64,000 bases of DNA. Source: NIOZ-UU13 sp964444135. Lineage in GTDB: Bacteria > Planctomycetota > Phycisphaerae > Sedimentisphaerales > Anaerobacaceae. This document shows positions 44,527 to 54,751 of the stretch, piece after piece. Each line of letters begins with the position of its first letter. The stretch's first letter is position 1. The stretch is from contig CAYUFX010000013.1 in assembly GCA_964444135.1 (NCBI GenBank), positions 1 to 64,000 on the forward strand, in the 5' to 3' direction. Under the pieces are notes generated by a model that ran no database searches, had not been told where the DNA came from, and was given only the letters and a program-made list of their open reading frames with translations. Both the position numbers and the translations under genes were made by a program.

Positions 44527-47265
44527 ATGGCAAAAACACTTTACATAATCGATGGCCACGCGCACATTTACGCCGCCTATTACGCCCGGATGCGTCAGAA
44601 GCTTACCAGTCCCTCTGGTGAGCCCACCAATGCCACTTTCATCTTCACGACAGCCCTGGTAGGCCTTATCCAGCGACAAAAACCGGACATGCTCGCAGTG
44701 GCAATGGACAGCAAGGCCCCTACTTTCAGAACTGAAATCTACCCCGAATACAAAGCCACCCGCCCGCCAATGCCGGATGATATGCCTTTACAGATAAATC
44801 GGATTGAGCAGATTCTTAATGCGATGAATGTCCCCGTCCTTCGAGTCGACGGCTTTGAAGCTGACGATATAATCGGGACCCTCGTCAGAAAAGCCGGCGC
44901 CGAGGGTATCGACACGTATATATGCGCGAAAGATAAAGATATGCTGCAGCTTCTTGACGAGCATACCTTCATCTACGACATAAAAACCGGAAAGTTAACT
45001 AATCCCAATACTATGCTCACCGAGATGGGAATAACACCACAGCAGTTTATCGACTGCCTTGCTCTGCAGGGCGACACCTCGGATAATGTCCCCGGCATAC
45101 CGGATGTCGGCCCAAAAACCGCTCTGACCTGGATACAAAAGTACGGCTCAGTTGATAATCTTTACGAGCACATCGATGAAATAAAAGGCAAGCGAGGTGA
45201 CAATCTCCGCAAATTCAAAGAAAATGCAACCTTGAGCAAGGAATTGGTAACAATTGATTGCAATGTCCCGTTCCAAATTGATTACAGCGATTTGGCTGTA
45301 AAGAAATTCAATGAAGCCGAGCTTGCCCGGCTCTTCACCGAGCTTGGCTTCAGTCGCCTGCTGACCCAGCTTGGCCTGACTAACATCGAGCATCCGGACA
45401 GAGCCGAGACCGTAAGGGAGCGGTCATTACTGAATATCGAACATCCAGCCTCTATCAAAACAATCGCTCACGATTATCAGTTGGTAGATACGCCGGAAAA
45501 ACTCGACACATTTTTTGCAGAGCTGAAAAAGCAAAAGTTATTTGCTCTCGACACCGAAACCACTTCCGTTTTTGCTATGCGGGCCGACTTGGTCGGCATT
45601 AGTTTTTCCTGGCAGTCACATGAGGGTTTTTATCTTCCGCTAAAGGCACCGCTCGGCTCGAAGCATCTTGATATAAAAATGGTTCGCAAAAAACTGGCGC
45701 CAATACTTGAAGACCAAAATATAAAAAAAATCGGCCAAAACATAAAATACGACCTGCTCGTCCTCGAAAACAAACAGATGCCGGTAAAGGGAGTTTATTT
45801 TGATACTATGGTCGCCTCCTATTGTCTCGACCCTGCCCGCAGCCATTCGTTAAACAAAATGGCTGCCGATTTCTTAAATTACGATTGCATCCCAATATCA
45901 GCCCTTATCGGCAAAGGCAAAAACCAGCTTACTTTCGATATGGTCGATACATCCGCCGCCTGCGAATACGCCGCCGAAGATGCCAACATAACATATCAGC
46001 TTTATCTCTACCTTAAAGAACGCCTCGAAAAGGAGCCTCTGCTCAAAAAATTATTCGAAGAAGTCGAAATGCCCCTGGTATCAGTCCTTGCAGCTATGGA
46101 ATACAACGGCGTCTCACTGGACACGGGGCTGCTGAGAAAAATGTCCGGCGAAATTACCGAGACGCTTCAAACCATCACCGAGCAGATTTACGAACACGCC
46201 GGCTCGGTCTTCAACATTGATTCTCCGAAGCAGCTCGCCGAGATTCTCTTCGACAGACTAAACCTGACACCCATACGTCTCGGCAAGGCCGGAAGAAGCA
46301 CAGACGCAGCCGTTCTCGAACAATTAGCAGACCAGCATCCAATTATCGACTTGCTCCTTCAATACCGCACGCTTAGTAAATTACAAAACACCTACTTGGA
46401 CAAGCTCGGCTTACTCATCAATCCCCGTACTAATCGCCTGCACGCATCATTCAACCAGACCATAACCGCAACAGGCCGATTAAGCTCCAGCAATCCGAAT
46501 CTGCAAAACATACCCATACGGACCGAGCTTGGCCGCAAAATCCGCGCCGCCTTCATCCCCGCTAAAAAAACCGATTGCATCTTAAGCGCTGACTATTCAC
46601 AAATCGAGCTGCGCCTGTTGGCACATTTCTCAAAGGACCAGGCCCTGATGTCCGCTTTTGCCGCCGATAAGGACATTCATCGCTTCGTCGCCTCGCAGAT
46701 TTACGATTGTCCAATCGAAGAGGTAACCGGCGAAATGCGCTCACGCTGCAAGGCCGTCAATTTCGGTATCATCTACGGCCAGGGTGCATTTGGTTTATCA
46801 CGCTCGATTGGGATAAGCCAGGCCGAGGCCAAAAAGTTTATCAAAGACTATTTCGCCCGCTACAGTTCAATCCGCAAATTTATGGATGATTCTATAGCCC
46901 TTGCCAGGCAGACCGGCTACGCCGAAACCATTTTGCATCGTCGGCGAAAAATCCCAAACCTAACTACCAAAAACGCCAGCAAACGCTCTCAGGCCGAGCG
47001 TCTGGCAGTCAACACCGTTGTTCAGGGCTCCGCAGCCGATTTAATCAAAGTAGCGATGATAGCCATTCAGCGAAAAATCGAAGCTGAACAATTGCCTGTA
47101 AATATGATTCTCCAAATTCACGATGAGCTCGTTTTCGAGCTGCCTACGGTCGATGCCGACGAACATGCTAAATGGATAGAGGAGGGAATGACCGGCGCTA
47201 TAAAGCTCGATGTCCCGCTAAAAGTTGATATAACCTACGGCCCAACCTGGCTTGATGAGAAATAG
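44527..47265 (+). CDS. polA: DNA polymerase I
   Basis: The start is taken at ATG 44527 (MAKTLYIIDGHAHIYAAYYA), which gives 912 residues. The 5'-3' exonuclease covers about 1-280. The 3'-5' exonuclease covers about 315-490 and keeps its acidic residues: LDTETT (about 342), NIKYD and YAAED (about 480), so proofreading looks active. The polymerase domain has DYSQIELRLLAH (motif A, about 689), KAVNFGIIYG (motif B) and HDELVFE (motif C, about 865). The ribosome binding site is weak. The gene stands alone. Confidence 0.95.
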   Translation: MAKTLYIIDGHAHIYAAYYARMRQKLTSPSGEPTNATFIFTTALVGLIQRQKPDMLAVAMDSKAPTFRTEIYPEYKATRPPMPDDMPLQINRIEQILNAMNVPVLRVDGFEADDIIGTLVRKAGAEGIDTYICAKDKDMLQLLDEHTFIYDIKTGKLTNPNTMLTEMGITPQQFIDCLALQGDTSDNVPGIPDVGPKTALTWIQKYGSVDNLYEHIDEIKGKRGDNLRKFKENATLSKELVTIDCNVPFQIDYSDLAVKKFNEAELARLFTELGFSRLLTQLGLTNIEHPDRAETVRERSLLNIEHPASIKTIAHDYQLVDTPEKLDTFFAELKKQKLFALDTETTSVFAMRADLVGISFSWQSHEGFYLPLKAPLGSKHLDIKMVRKKLAPILEDQNIKKIGQNIKYDLLVLENKQMPVKGVYFDTMVASYCLDPARSHSLNKMAADFLNYDCIPISALIGKGKNQLTFDMVDTSAACEYAAEDANITYQLYLYLKERLEKEPLLKKLFEEVEMPLVSVLAAMEYNGVSLDTGLLRKMSGEITETLQTITEQIYEHAGSVFNIDSPKQLAEILFDRLNLTPIRLGKAGRSTDAAVLEQLADQHPIIDLLLQYRTLSKLQNTYLDKLGLLINPRTNRLHASFNQTITATGRLSSSNPNLQNIPIRTELGRKIRAAFIPAKKTDCILSADYSQIELRLLAHFSKDQALMSAFAADKDIHRFVASQIYDCPIEEVTGEMRSRCKAVNFGIIYGQGAFGLSRSIGISQAEAKKFIKDYFARYSSIRKFMDDSIALARQTGYAETILHRRRKIPNLTTKNASKRSQAERLAVNTVVQGSAADLIKVAMIAIQRKIEAEQLPVNMILQIHDELVFELPTVDADEHAKWIEEGMTGAIKLDVPLKVDITYGPTWLDEK

Positions 47266-47326
47266 TAGGGCAAGTCAATTGTAAATCTGCAATCTTAGAA
47301 ATATTCACTTTCCTATAGTCGATAGT

Positions 47327-47361
47327 AAAAGGGCCTATACTGAATTAATCAGTATAGGCCC
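47327..47361 (-). terminator. GGGCCTATAC-type terminator of the three-gene LamG unit
   Basis: GGGCCTATACTGA, loop ATTAA and TCAGTATAGGCCC form a perfect 13-bp stem with TTTT following on the minus strand. It lies just past the last LamG gene (47430) and could also end polA transcription from the other side. Confidence 0.85.
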
Positions 47362-47429
47362 TGAATTTAATTCATACAAATCTGCTGTATTAACCAAGCC
47401 ATTGTATTCGCAACTTACGGTTCTTCCGG

Positions 47430-49631
47430 CTAAGGTAAATACAGGCGGATATCATCAAAGTACGCCGTACCAGAACCGCCGGCTACCGGATTCTTCTTGT
47501 CGCCGAGACCAATAGCAATAGTATTGACATTAGCAAGGTTCACGCCCTGGTCTGCAAAGGCCTGCAGGTTGATATTCCATTGTGTCCAGGTATCTATCTG
47601 TGCTGCATTTGGATTATCGTGAGTGACTACTGCATTGCCATTGAGAGCAACATACAACGTCTCAGCAGCGTTGTCCGAATCACCTCTGAACCAAATCGTC
47701 AGTGTGTTGACACCATTCTCGGTCCAGTCACGCGGATAAGTCAACGTCTTCTCCACCTCTGAATACCTGAGGATGCTGTTGTCATAGAATACAGGCATCG
47801 ATTGGTTGCCTCCGTGAACGATAGTTTCCTCGGTATAAGAAGGAGTACTCTCGTCGCCCACGGCCGAGCCGGTCCCGTTACCGGGAAAGTAGGGTTCAGT
47901 ACCCGGCGTGCCATAGCCAAGCCCATCATGCCATGCGTACCATATCTGATTGTCGCCGGCATCGTAGTCCTCAAAATCGTCCACGACAAGGAAGTTGGCT
48001 GTCGTAAAACTCCAGAGGATGCCTGTCCACGGACTATCTGGATTGGCGTTATTGACTTCATCAACACGCCAGTAGTAGGTGGTATCCCACTCAAGCATTC
48101 CGGGGTCATAGCTCTCAGAACCAAGGTCCCTGGTGCCTTTATACTCGGGCGAACCGGTATCGGCATTTTTCACGACATCTTTATCAGTGCCAAAGTATAA
48201 CTCATGCGAAGCAGCAAAGACACTCGGCGACCAGGTAATAATCTGTGTTTGCTTTACATCTACAGCGCCATTAGACGGGTCCGGGCTCCCGACGGCGCCC
48301 TGAGTAGTAAAGCTCCAGACATCGCCTTTATACGTCTCGATGGCATCAAACTCATCGACCCGCCAGTAGTAAGCCTTAGCCAATTTAAGAGGGCCGGGAT
48401 TATAGGTTGTCGTTCCCTGTGGTAGTCCCCCCGAAGCATTGTTCACATCGTCAAAGTTCTCGCCAAAGTACAAAGTGTGCAATTTTGCACCGAAACCTGC
48501 CGTCCAGCTAAGCTTCGCATCCGGGTCTACAAGCTCGGCACTATGAGCCGGGTCGGGTGCATAAGCAGTCTTGGGGGGAATCGTAAAGCTCCACACATTA
48601 CCTTTGTGTATTGTAGTACCGTCGGCCTCAACCTCATCAATCCGCCAGTAGTAGGTTGTGCTCGGAACAAGACCATCAGGATAAGCAAATCCGGGAAAGC
48701 CAACAACAAAAAACGTCGAGGGCTGATTGCCTTGGAACGTGCTTTCGGCACCGGCGTCCACATCGTTAAAATTCTCGCCGAAGTACACATCGTGCGAGAC
48801 CGCACCATAACCCGGCAACCAGCCAAGGTTGGCCCACGTATCCTCATTGAAGGCACCATTAGCCGGGCTGGGATTTTTAGCACTAAGCCCCGCAAGACCG
48901 GCAGCAGCAGCATGAGCAATAATCTCAACGTCTGTAAGGGCCCGGCCAAAAACAACAGATTCGTCCAGAACGGCATCAAGCCAATCGGCAGGGCCGCCAC
49001 CACGACCACCAATTCGTAGCCGAGGGAACGCAATAGTGCTTGTATGGGTTCCTACGAGTTTACCATTGAAGAATATTTGCGTACCGCCTGCGTCGTCCCT
49101 GCGCCATGTTAAATGCATCCATTCACCCACCGGTATGACCAAATCCTCCAAAGTTAATCCTTCTTCCGGTGTGAACTGATAGTCCTCGACCCCGTACAGG
49201 GTAAAGCCGACCTCGGCCAATGACGTCCAGCCGGCCAGGCGAACCGAAGTGCTGTCGCTGTCATGCAGTGCCATTGAGCCTTGAGCGGCCGCCGGCTTCA
49301 TATTCATGACGATATATTCTACAGTCCATGAAGTGTCAAGGTCCGTACCGCCGGTAAGATTGACACGATTCTGTGGGCTCAAGTCGAATCTCACAGCCGT
49401 TCCTGCACCGAAATGTCCCTGCACACCTAACGTTACACCATCATAGGTACCCCCCAGGCCTGCGCTGCCGGAATCGACGCAATCGGTTCCGGCACTCTCA
49501 TCAAACTTATACCAGTGAAGCGGATTGGCACCGCTTATTGCCGTCTCCCATTCCGCAAGACCAGCCTGAGCCAGGCTACCGATGGCCAGTACCAAAACAA
49601 AAGAAACCAAATAAGTCAATTTTTTAGACAT
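47430..49631 (-). CDS. Secreted LamG-family protein 2 (third gene of a three-gene unit)
   Basis: The 733 residues comprise a signal peptide (1-22), a LamG-type domain at about 23-248 (HWYKFDESAGTDC to LDAVLDESVVFGRALTDVEI), three WRVDE-type modules and a C-terminal domain from about 550. That domain is the FEDYDAGDNQIWYAWHDG subtype, shared with the 52069 gene but not with its direct neighbour. GGAGG precedes the ATG. The 130-base spacer to the upstream gene has no promoter like those of the other units, so it is probably read from 54553. It lies just before the shared terminator. Confidence 0.86.
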   Translation of the reverse strand: MSKKLTYLVSFVLVLAIGSLAQAGLAEWETAISGANPLHWYKFDESAGTDCVDSGSAGLGGTYDGVTLGVQGHFGAGTAVRFDLSPQNRVNLTGGTDLDTSWTVEYIVMNMKPAAAQGSMALHDSDSTSVRLAGWTSLAEVGFTLYGVEDYQFTPEEGLTLEDLVIPVGEWMHLTWRRDDAGGTQIFFNGKLVGTHTSTIAFPRLRIGGRGGGPADWLDAVLDESVVFGRALTDVEIIAHAAAAGLAGLSAKNPSPANGAFNEDTWANLGWLPGYGAVSHDVYFGENFNDVDAGAESTFQGNQPSTFFVVGFPGFAYPDGLVPSTTYYWRIDEVEADGTTIHKGNVWSFTIPPKTAYAPDPAHSAELVDPDAKLSWTAGFGAKLHTLYFGENFDDVNNASGGLPQGTTTYNPGPLKLAKAYYWRVDEFDAIETYKGDVWSFTTQGAVGSPDPSNGAVDVKQTQIITWSPSVFAASHELYFGTDKDVVKNADTGSPEYKGTRDLGSESYDPGMLEWDTTYYWRVDEVNNANPDSPWTGILWSFTTANFLVVDDFEDYDAGDNQIWYAWHDGLGYGTPGTEPYFPGNGTGSAVGDESTPSYTEETIVHGGNQSMPVFYDNSILRYSEVEKTLTYPRDWTENGVNTLTIWFRGDSDNAAETLYVALNGNAVVTHDNPNAAQIDTWTQWNINLQAFADQGVNLANVNTIAIGLGDKKNPVAGGSGTAYFDDIRLYLP

Positions 49632-49673
49632 AATAATCCTCCTTCAAAAAGGGTTAAAATAAGTACGAATTAT

Positions 49674-49693
49674 GTTTTGGCCACACACCAAAA
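49674..49693 (-). promoter_or_regulatory. TTTTGGTGYGTGGCC leader motif, copy 1
   Basis: On the minus strand TTTTGGTGTGTGGCCAAAAC can fold as TTTTGG-loop-CCAAAA. It lies about 45 bases before the 47430-49631 start codon. About 65 bases around it are identical to the leader of the next gene upstream. Confidence 0.6.
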
Positions 49694-49762
49694 CCCAACC
49701 TCTCGTTATTGTTTTCAACAGGCATCAAAAACCTCGTCTATTAGAATTATCACTCACGCATC

Positions 49763-51946
49763 TTATGGTGCTTGTGGTTCCATCCGTGGCGGAGGATACA
49801 GACGAATATCGTCAAAGTACATTGTGCCTGAACCACCAGCCTGCGGATTGTTCTTGTTGCCAAGGCCAAGGGAAATCGTATTTACATTGGCAAGATTCAC
49901 ACTCTGGTCGGCAAAAGCCTGCAGGTCGATATTCCATTCGGTCCATTTATTTATCTGTACCGCGTTCGGATTATCGTGATTGACCACCGCACTGCCATTT
50001 AGGGCAACATACAACGTCTCAGTAGCGTTATCCAAAATGCCTCTGAACCAAATTGTCAATGTGGCAACACCTTTTTCGGTCCAGTCACGCGGATAAGTCA
50101 ACGTCAATGTCGCCTCAGAGTACCCAACACTATTGTCGTAGAATAACGGCATCGATTGGCTGCCGCTGTGAACGATTGTTTGCTCGGCGAAAGGAGGATT
50201 GTCATAACCAACGAGAGAGCCGTTTGTCGGGTCTTCGTACCCGTCCAGCCACGCATTAAAGATTCTGTTGCTCGCGGGGTCAGAGGGGTCAAGGTCGTTG
50301 TAGGATTCAAAATCGTCCACGATAAGGAAATTGGCTGTCGTAAAGCTCCAGAGAGGGCCAACCCATGGACTGTCTGGATTGGCGCTATTGACCTCATCAA
50401 CTCGCCAATAGTAAGTGCTGTCCCACTCGAGCTTTCCGGGGTCGTAGCTCTCATCACCGAGGTTCCTCGTGCCTTTATACTCCGGCGAGCTTGTATCGGC
50501 ATCGCGTACAACCTTTTTATCTGTGCCGAAGTAAACTTCATGCGAGGCGGCAAAATCTGCCGGTGACCAGGTAAGAATCTGTGTCTGCTTTACATCCACA
50601 GCGCCATTAGAAGGCTTCAGGCTCACGACGGCGCCCTGAGTAGTAAAGCTCCAGACGTTGCCTTTGTACGTGTCGATGATATCAAACTCATCGACACGCC
50701 AGTAGTAAGTCTTGCCCGATTTAAGTGTGCCGGGAGTATAGGTTGTAGTTCCCTGAGGAGAACCCCCGGCGGCGTTATTCACATCGTCAAAATTGTCACC
50801 AATGTACACAGTGTGCAGTTTCGCACCGAAACCTTTCGTCCAGCTAATTTTTGCAGTAAGGTCTACCAGCTCGGCACCATCGGCCGGGTCGGGGTCATAG
50901 GCGGTCTTGGGGGCAATGGAAAAGCTCCAGACGTTACCCTTCCAGGGACTATTCGGCTCGGTGGCGTTGACCTCATCGATTCGCCAGTAATATGTCGTGC
51001 CCGGAACAAGACCATCCGGATAAGCGAATCCGGGAAAGCCAGCAACAATAAACGTTCCCGCCTGGTTACCCAGGAATCCCGACGAGTCGGGGGCGGCGTC
51101 GTTCACATCGTCGAAATTATCACCCATATACATATCGTGCGAGACGGCAAAATCTCCCGGAGACCAGGAAAGGTTCACCCATGTGTCCAAAATCAGTGAG
51201 CCATCCTTCGGGCTGGGCCTCGACGCTAACGGAAGCGGCTCACCTCGCATGGCAGCCCGGATTTGATCGGCACTAAGCGCGCTATCGTATATCCGGACTT
51301 CGTCGAGCATGCCCCCAAAGGCCTCGGTTCCCTCCGAAACTGGGTTTCCATCGTTACCGATCCAGGCGAAGGGATGGATGGCTGCCAGGCCGGTGTATGT
51401 TCCAGTTGCCACCTCCTCACCGTCCACGTAGATAACGTAGTTACCAGCCTCCCAAGTTAAGGCGACGTGATACCACCTTTCGGTCTCCAGGACCATTATA
51501 TTTGTCTGTCTTGTGTGGGAGTCGCCGAGTCCGAGGTCTAACTCCGTGTTGCCGCCGTCCATATATAGCTGAACTCGGTTGTTATACGATGGTTGCGTCG
51601 TATGGCCAAAGAAATACCGGGTCTGTGATGGCTGCGGTTCTGAAAGGTATCCCCAGACTGCGACTGTTCCGGCAGATGCCGACATGCCCGTTGAGGGGAA
51701 CTCCACGTGAGCCGTACTCGTACCGTCGAACAACAAGGCCCCTCCCGATTTTCCGTACCCAGGCTGCCATTCCACATTTTCAGACAGGGTACCGTCGTTG
51801 TTACCTCCAGCGCTGTCTGCCGCAGTCGTGCCCGATGATTCGTCGAATCTCCAGTATCCGATGAGACCTGCCTGGCCATGCGCAAGAGAAAAGCCCATGC
51901 CCAACACCAAAACAAAAGAAACCAAATAAGTCAATTTTTTAGACAT
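49763..51946 (-). CDS. Secreted LamG-family protein 3 (second gene of the unit)
   Basis: The 727 residues comprise a signal peptide (1-25), a LamG domain at about 26-242 (GLIGYWRFDESSGTTAADS to LDEVRIYDSALSADQI), three WRVDE-type modules and a C-terminal FESYNDLDPSDPASNRIF domain. Its leader is identical over more than 60 bases to that of the 47430 gene, but its C-terminal domain belongs to the other subtype. This points to mosaic exchange between paralogues. No own promoter was recognised. Confidence 0.88.
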   Translation of the reverse strand: MSKKLTYLVSFVLVLGMGFSLAHGQAGLIGYWRFDESSGTTAADSAGGNNDGTLSENVEWQPGYGKSGGALLFDGTSTAHVEFPSTGMSASAGTVAVWGYLSEPQPSQTRYFFGHTTQPSYNNRVQLYMDGGNTELDLGLGDSHTRQTNIMVLETERWYHVALTWEAGNYVIYVDGEEVATGTYTGLAAIHPFAWIGNDGNPVSEGTEAFGGMLDEVRIYDSALSADQIRAAMRGEPLPLASRPSPKDGSLILDTWVNLSWSPGDFAVSHDMYMGDNFDDVNDAAPDSSGFLGNQAGTFIVAGFPGFAYPDGLVPGTTYYWRIDEVNATEPNSPWKGNVWSFSIAPKTAYDPDPADGAELVDLTAKISWTKGFGAKLHTVYIGDNFDDVNNAAGGSPQGTTTYTPGTLKSGKTYYWRVDEFDIIDTYKGNVWSFTTQGAVVSLKPSNGAVDVKQTQILTWSPADFAASHEVYFGTDKKVVRDADTSSPEYKGTRNLGDESYDPGKLEWDSTYYWRVDEVNSANPDSPWVGPLWSFTTANFLIVDDFESYNDLDPSDPASNRIFNAWLDGYEDPTNGSLVGYDNPPFAEQTIVHSGSQSMPLFYDNSVGYSEATLTLTYPRDWTEKGVATLTIWFRGILDNATETLYVALNGSAVVNHDNPNAVQINKWTEWNIDLQAFADQSVNLANVNTISLGLGNKNNPQAGGSGTMYFDDIRLYPPPRMEPQAP

Positions 51947-51988
51947 AATAATCCTCCTTCAAAAAGGGTTAAAATAAGTACGAATTAT

Positions 51989-52008
51989 GTTTTGGCCACA
52001 CACCAAAA
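51989..52008 (-). promoter_or_regulatory. TTTTGGTGYGTGGCC leader motif, copy 2
   Basis: On the minus strand the 20-base motif is identical to copy 1 and sits at the same distance from the start codon of the 49763-51946 gene. Confidence 0.6.
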
Positions 52009-52068
52009 TATTCGTTTTTTTCAACAGGCATCAAAATCCTCATCTTTGAGAATTGTCACTCATACAGC

Positions 52069-54237
52069 TTATGGTGTTTCTTGCTCAGGCGCGGGCGGTG
52101 GAGGATACAGCCGAATATCGTCAAAGTACATTGTACCTGAACCATCAGCCTGCGGGTTGTTCTTATTGCCTAATCCAAGAGCAATAGTGTTGACATTAGT
52201 AAGGTTCACACCAAACGCCTGCAGGTCGATATTCCATCGGGTCCACTCTTCTATCTGGGCTGCATCAGGATTATCATGAGAGACCACAGCGCTGCCATTG
52301 AGAGCAACATACAACGTCTCAGAAGCGTTAGCCGAATTGCCCCTGAACCAAATCGTCAGCGTGGTGACACTATTCTCGGTCCAGTCACGCGGATAAGTCA
52401 GCGTCTTCTCCACCTCTGAATATCTGAGGATGCTGTTGTCATAGAATACAGGCATCGATTGGTTGCCTCCGTGAACGATAGTTTCCTCAGTGTAAGAAGG
52501 AGAGTTTTCATCGCCCACGGCTGAGCCGGTCCCATTACCGGGAGAGTAGGGTTCAACACCCGGCGTGCCATAGCCAAGCCCATCATGCCAGGCGAACCAT
52601 ATCTGGTTCTCGCCGGCATCGTAGTCCTCAAAATCATCCACGATAAGGAAGTTGGCTGTCGTAAAGCTCCAGACAGGACCTGTCCACGGACTATCGGGGT
52701 TGACGTCATTGACCTCGTCAATGCGCCAATAGTAAGTCGCATCCCACTCAAGCTTTCCGGGGTCATAGCTCTCAGAACCAAGGTTCCGGCTGCCTTTGTA
52801 TTCAGGTGAGCCGGTATCGGCATTGCGTACGACCTCTTTATCTTTGCCGAAGTACACCTCATGCGAAGCGGCTTGGACTCCTGGCGACCAAGTAAGAATC
52901 TGTGTCTGCTTTACATCCACAGCGCCATTAGAAGGCCTCAGGCTCACAACAGCGCCCTCAGTAGTAAAGCTCCAGACGTCGCCTTTATGTGTTTCGATGA
53001 CATCAAACTCATCGACCCGCCAGTAATAAATCTTACCCAATTTAAGTGTGCCGGGTGTATAGCTTGCAACTCCCTGAGGAAGTCCACCGGCGGCGTTGTT
53101 GACATCGTCAAAATTATCACCGAAGTACACGGTGTGCAATTTCGAACCGAAACCTCCCGTCCAGCTAAGTCTCACACCCGGGTCCACTATCTCGGCAGCA
53201 TCAGCCGGGTCGGGTGCATAAGCGGTCTTGGGTGGGATTGAAAAGCTCCAGACATTACCTTTCCAGGGACTGTTCGGATCCAGATCATTGACCTCATCGA
53301 TTCGCCAGTAGTAAGTTGTGCCTGGAACAAGACCGTCCGGAAAGGCAAATCCGGGGAAGCCGGCAACAATAAATGTTACGACCTGGTTGCCCTGGAACGT
53401 GCTCTCGACACCGTCATTAACGTCGTCAAAATTGTCGCCCAAGTAAACATCGTGGGAAACCGCAAAACCTCCCGGCGCCCAGCTAAGATTCACCCAGGTA
53501 TCGGCATGTATGGTACCATCTTTCGGGATGGGGCCCAAGGCATACGGATAACCTTTACTACCTTCCATAACACCCAGAATTTCAAGCTCCGTGAGCGCAT
53601 GGTTGTAGATACGAAGGTCATCTAACATACCATCGAAAAAACGACCAGTTTCTTCAGAGTTCTCCCCTATGGTTAAAGGGTGATCTCTGGTCTCTATTGT
53701 GCCTTCATAGGCCAGAGTAATTTCGAGCTGGCCGTCAAGGTAGAACTTGAGCTCATGTCCATCGTATGTTCCAGCCATATGGTGCCATTCACCGTTGAGT
53801 GATTCAAGATTGGTGGTATATTGAGTCGAGTGCCAATCACCGTCATAGACAAAGAACTCTAAGTAATTACCGGTTTGGTGTTTTATCGCGTACGTGTGGT
53901 CGCCTTTACCCATCCACATATTATTTTGACTATTAGCCATATCATTTGCATTTACCCACACGGTAAGCGTAACCTGTTCAGTAATGTCAAAGATCGGGTC
54001 ATTGCCGCAATCAATGTAATCACCGTTTCCATTAAATTCCAGGGCGCCTCCTATTTTTCCAGCCACCCACTGTGGGTCACCCTGAAGAGTTCCGTCGAGC
54101 CCATTGCCGCTTATATCATATGCTGTGGTCCCGGAGCCCTCATCTAACGGCCAGTGAGCCACGAGCTCGGCTGAAGCATTGCTCGCTATGCTCAGCGCCA
54201 AAACAAAAGAAACCAAATAAATCAGTTTTTTAGACAT
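52069..54237 (-). CDS. Secreted LamG-family protein 4 (first gene of the unit)
   Basis: The 722 residues comprise a signal peptide (1-23), a LamG domain at about 24-235 (ELVAHWPLDEGSGTTAYDIS to MLDDLRIYNHALTELEI), three WRVDE-type modules and a C-terminal FEDYDAGENQIWFAWHDG domain. The gene is preceded by GGAGG and by a long leader with its own promoter (54553-54582). It is the most likely first gene of the transcript running to 47327. Confidence 0.88.
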   Translation of the reverse strand: MSKKLIYLVSFVLALSIASNASAELVAHWPLDEGSGTTAYDISGNGLDGTLQGDPQWVAGKIGGALEFNGNGDYIDCGNDPIFDITEQVTLTVWVNANDMANSQNNMWMGKGDHTYAIKHQTGNYLEFFVYDGDWHSTQYTTNLESLNGEWHHMAGTYDGHELKFYLDGQLEITLAYEGTIETRDHPLTIGENSEETGRFFDGMLDDLRIYNHALTELEILGVMEGSKGYPYALGPIPKDGTIHADTWVNLSWAPGGFAVSHDVYLGDNFDDVNDGVESTFQGNQVVTFIVAGFPGFAFPDGLVPGTTYYWRIDEVNDLDPNSPWKGNVWSFSIPPKTAYAPDPADAAEIVDPGVRLSWTGGFGSKLHTVYFGDNFDDVNNAAGGLPQGVASYTPGTLKLGKIYYWRVDEFDVIETHKGDVWSFTTEGAVVSLRPSNGAVDVKQTQILTWSPGVQAASHEVYFGKDKEVVRNADTGSPEYKGSRNLGSESYDPGKLEWDATYYWRIDEVNDVNPDSPWTGPVWSFTTANFLIVDDFEDYDAGENQIWFAWHDGLGYGTPGVEPYSPGNGTGSAVGDENSPSYTEETIVHGGNQSMPVFYDNSILRYSEVEKTLTYPRDWTENSVTTLTIWFRGNSANASETLYVALNGSAVVSHDNPDAAQIEEWTRWNIDLQAFGVNLTNVNTIALGLGNKNNPQADGSGTMYFDDIRLYPPPPAPEQETP

Positions 54238-54290
54238 AATAATCCTCCTTCAAAAAATACAAATAGGTTGTTAATTGAAATGTAAAATAT

Positions 54291-54392
54291 CTACACTGCG
54301 AGGTGCCTGTACTTGCGTTGCCCCCTTTGCTGTCTGCGACAGCAGACAAGGGGGAGCGAGCACAAGGTTTGCACTATGACTGCGTACCTCAC
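54291..54392 (-). CDS. Possible 33-residue leader ORF
   Basis: GGAGGAG lies 7 bases before a GTG at 54392. The frame reads VRYAVIVQTLCSLPLVCC and ends in TAG at 54291. An ATG two bases before the GTG is followed at once by TGA. The ORF runs through a strong CCCCCTT...AAAGGGGG hairpin. Its first 12 codons align in frame with the ORF at 58126-58230. Translation is unproven. Confidence 0.35.
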   Translation of the reverse strand: MRYAVIVQTLCSLPLVCCRRQQRGQRKYRHLAV

Positions 54393-54552
54393 ATAATAAC
54401 TCCTCCTTCCTCGATAGACTAAATACATCCCACACATCATAAGACCTGAATAAGTGAATAATCACCCATTCGATCTTATAACTTCGCTCAGGACAAGCTC
54501 CTTCGACGAGTTCAGGAGAAGGCCTGAATTTGTATAAGCCTCATTAGTTTTA

Positions 54553-54582
54553 TTTATACCAAACTATGGGCTTTCACGTCAA
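54553..54582 (-). promoter_or_regulatory. TTGACG-N18-TATAAA promoter of the three-gene LamG unit
   Basis: On the minus strand TTGACG is at 54577-54582 and TATAAA at 54553-54558, with 18 bases between. The spacer ends in TTTGG as in the promoter at 58334-58363. Confidence 0.8.
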
Positions 54583-54751
54583 GAAAAAAACATTATTTTT
54601 GGTATGAGAAGGGCAGAACGTATCCCTAATAAGGACATTATGCATACCTATTCAACACCCTGAAATAAACTCGGCAATTCGTTCTTCGCAGAACAATGCA
54701 CTCTCCCCCGGCTGGGCGCCTCGGCGACTGCAAAATATTCAATATCCAATG

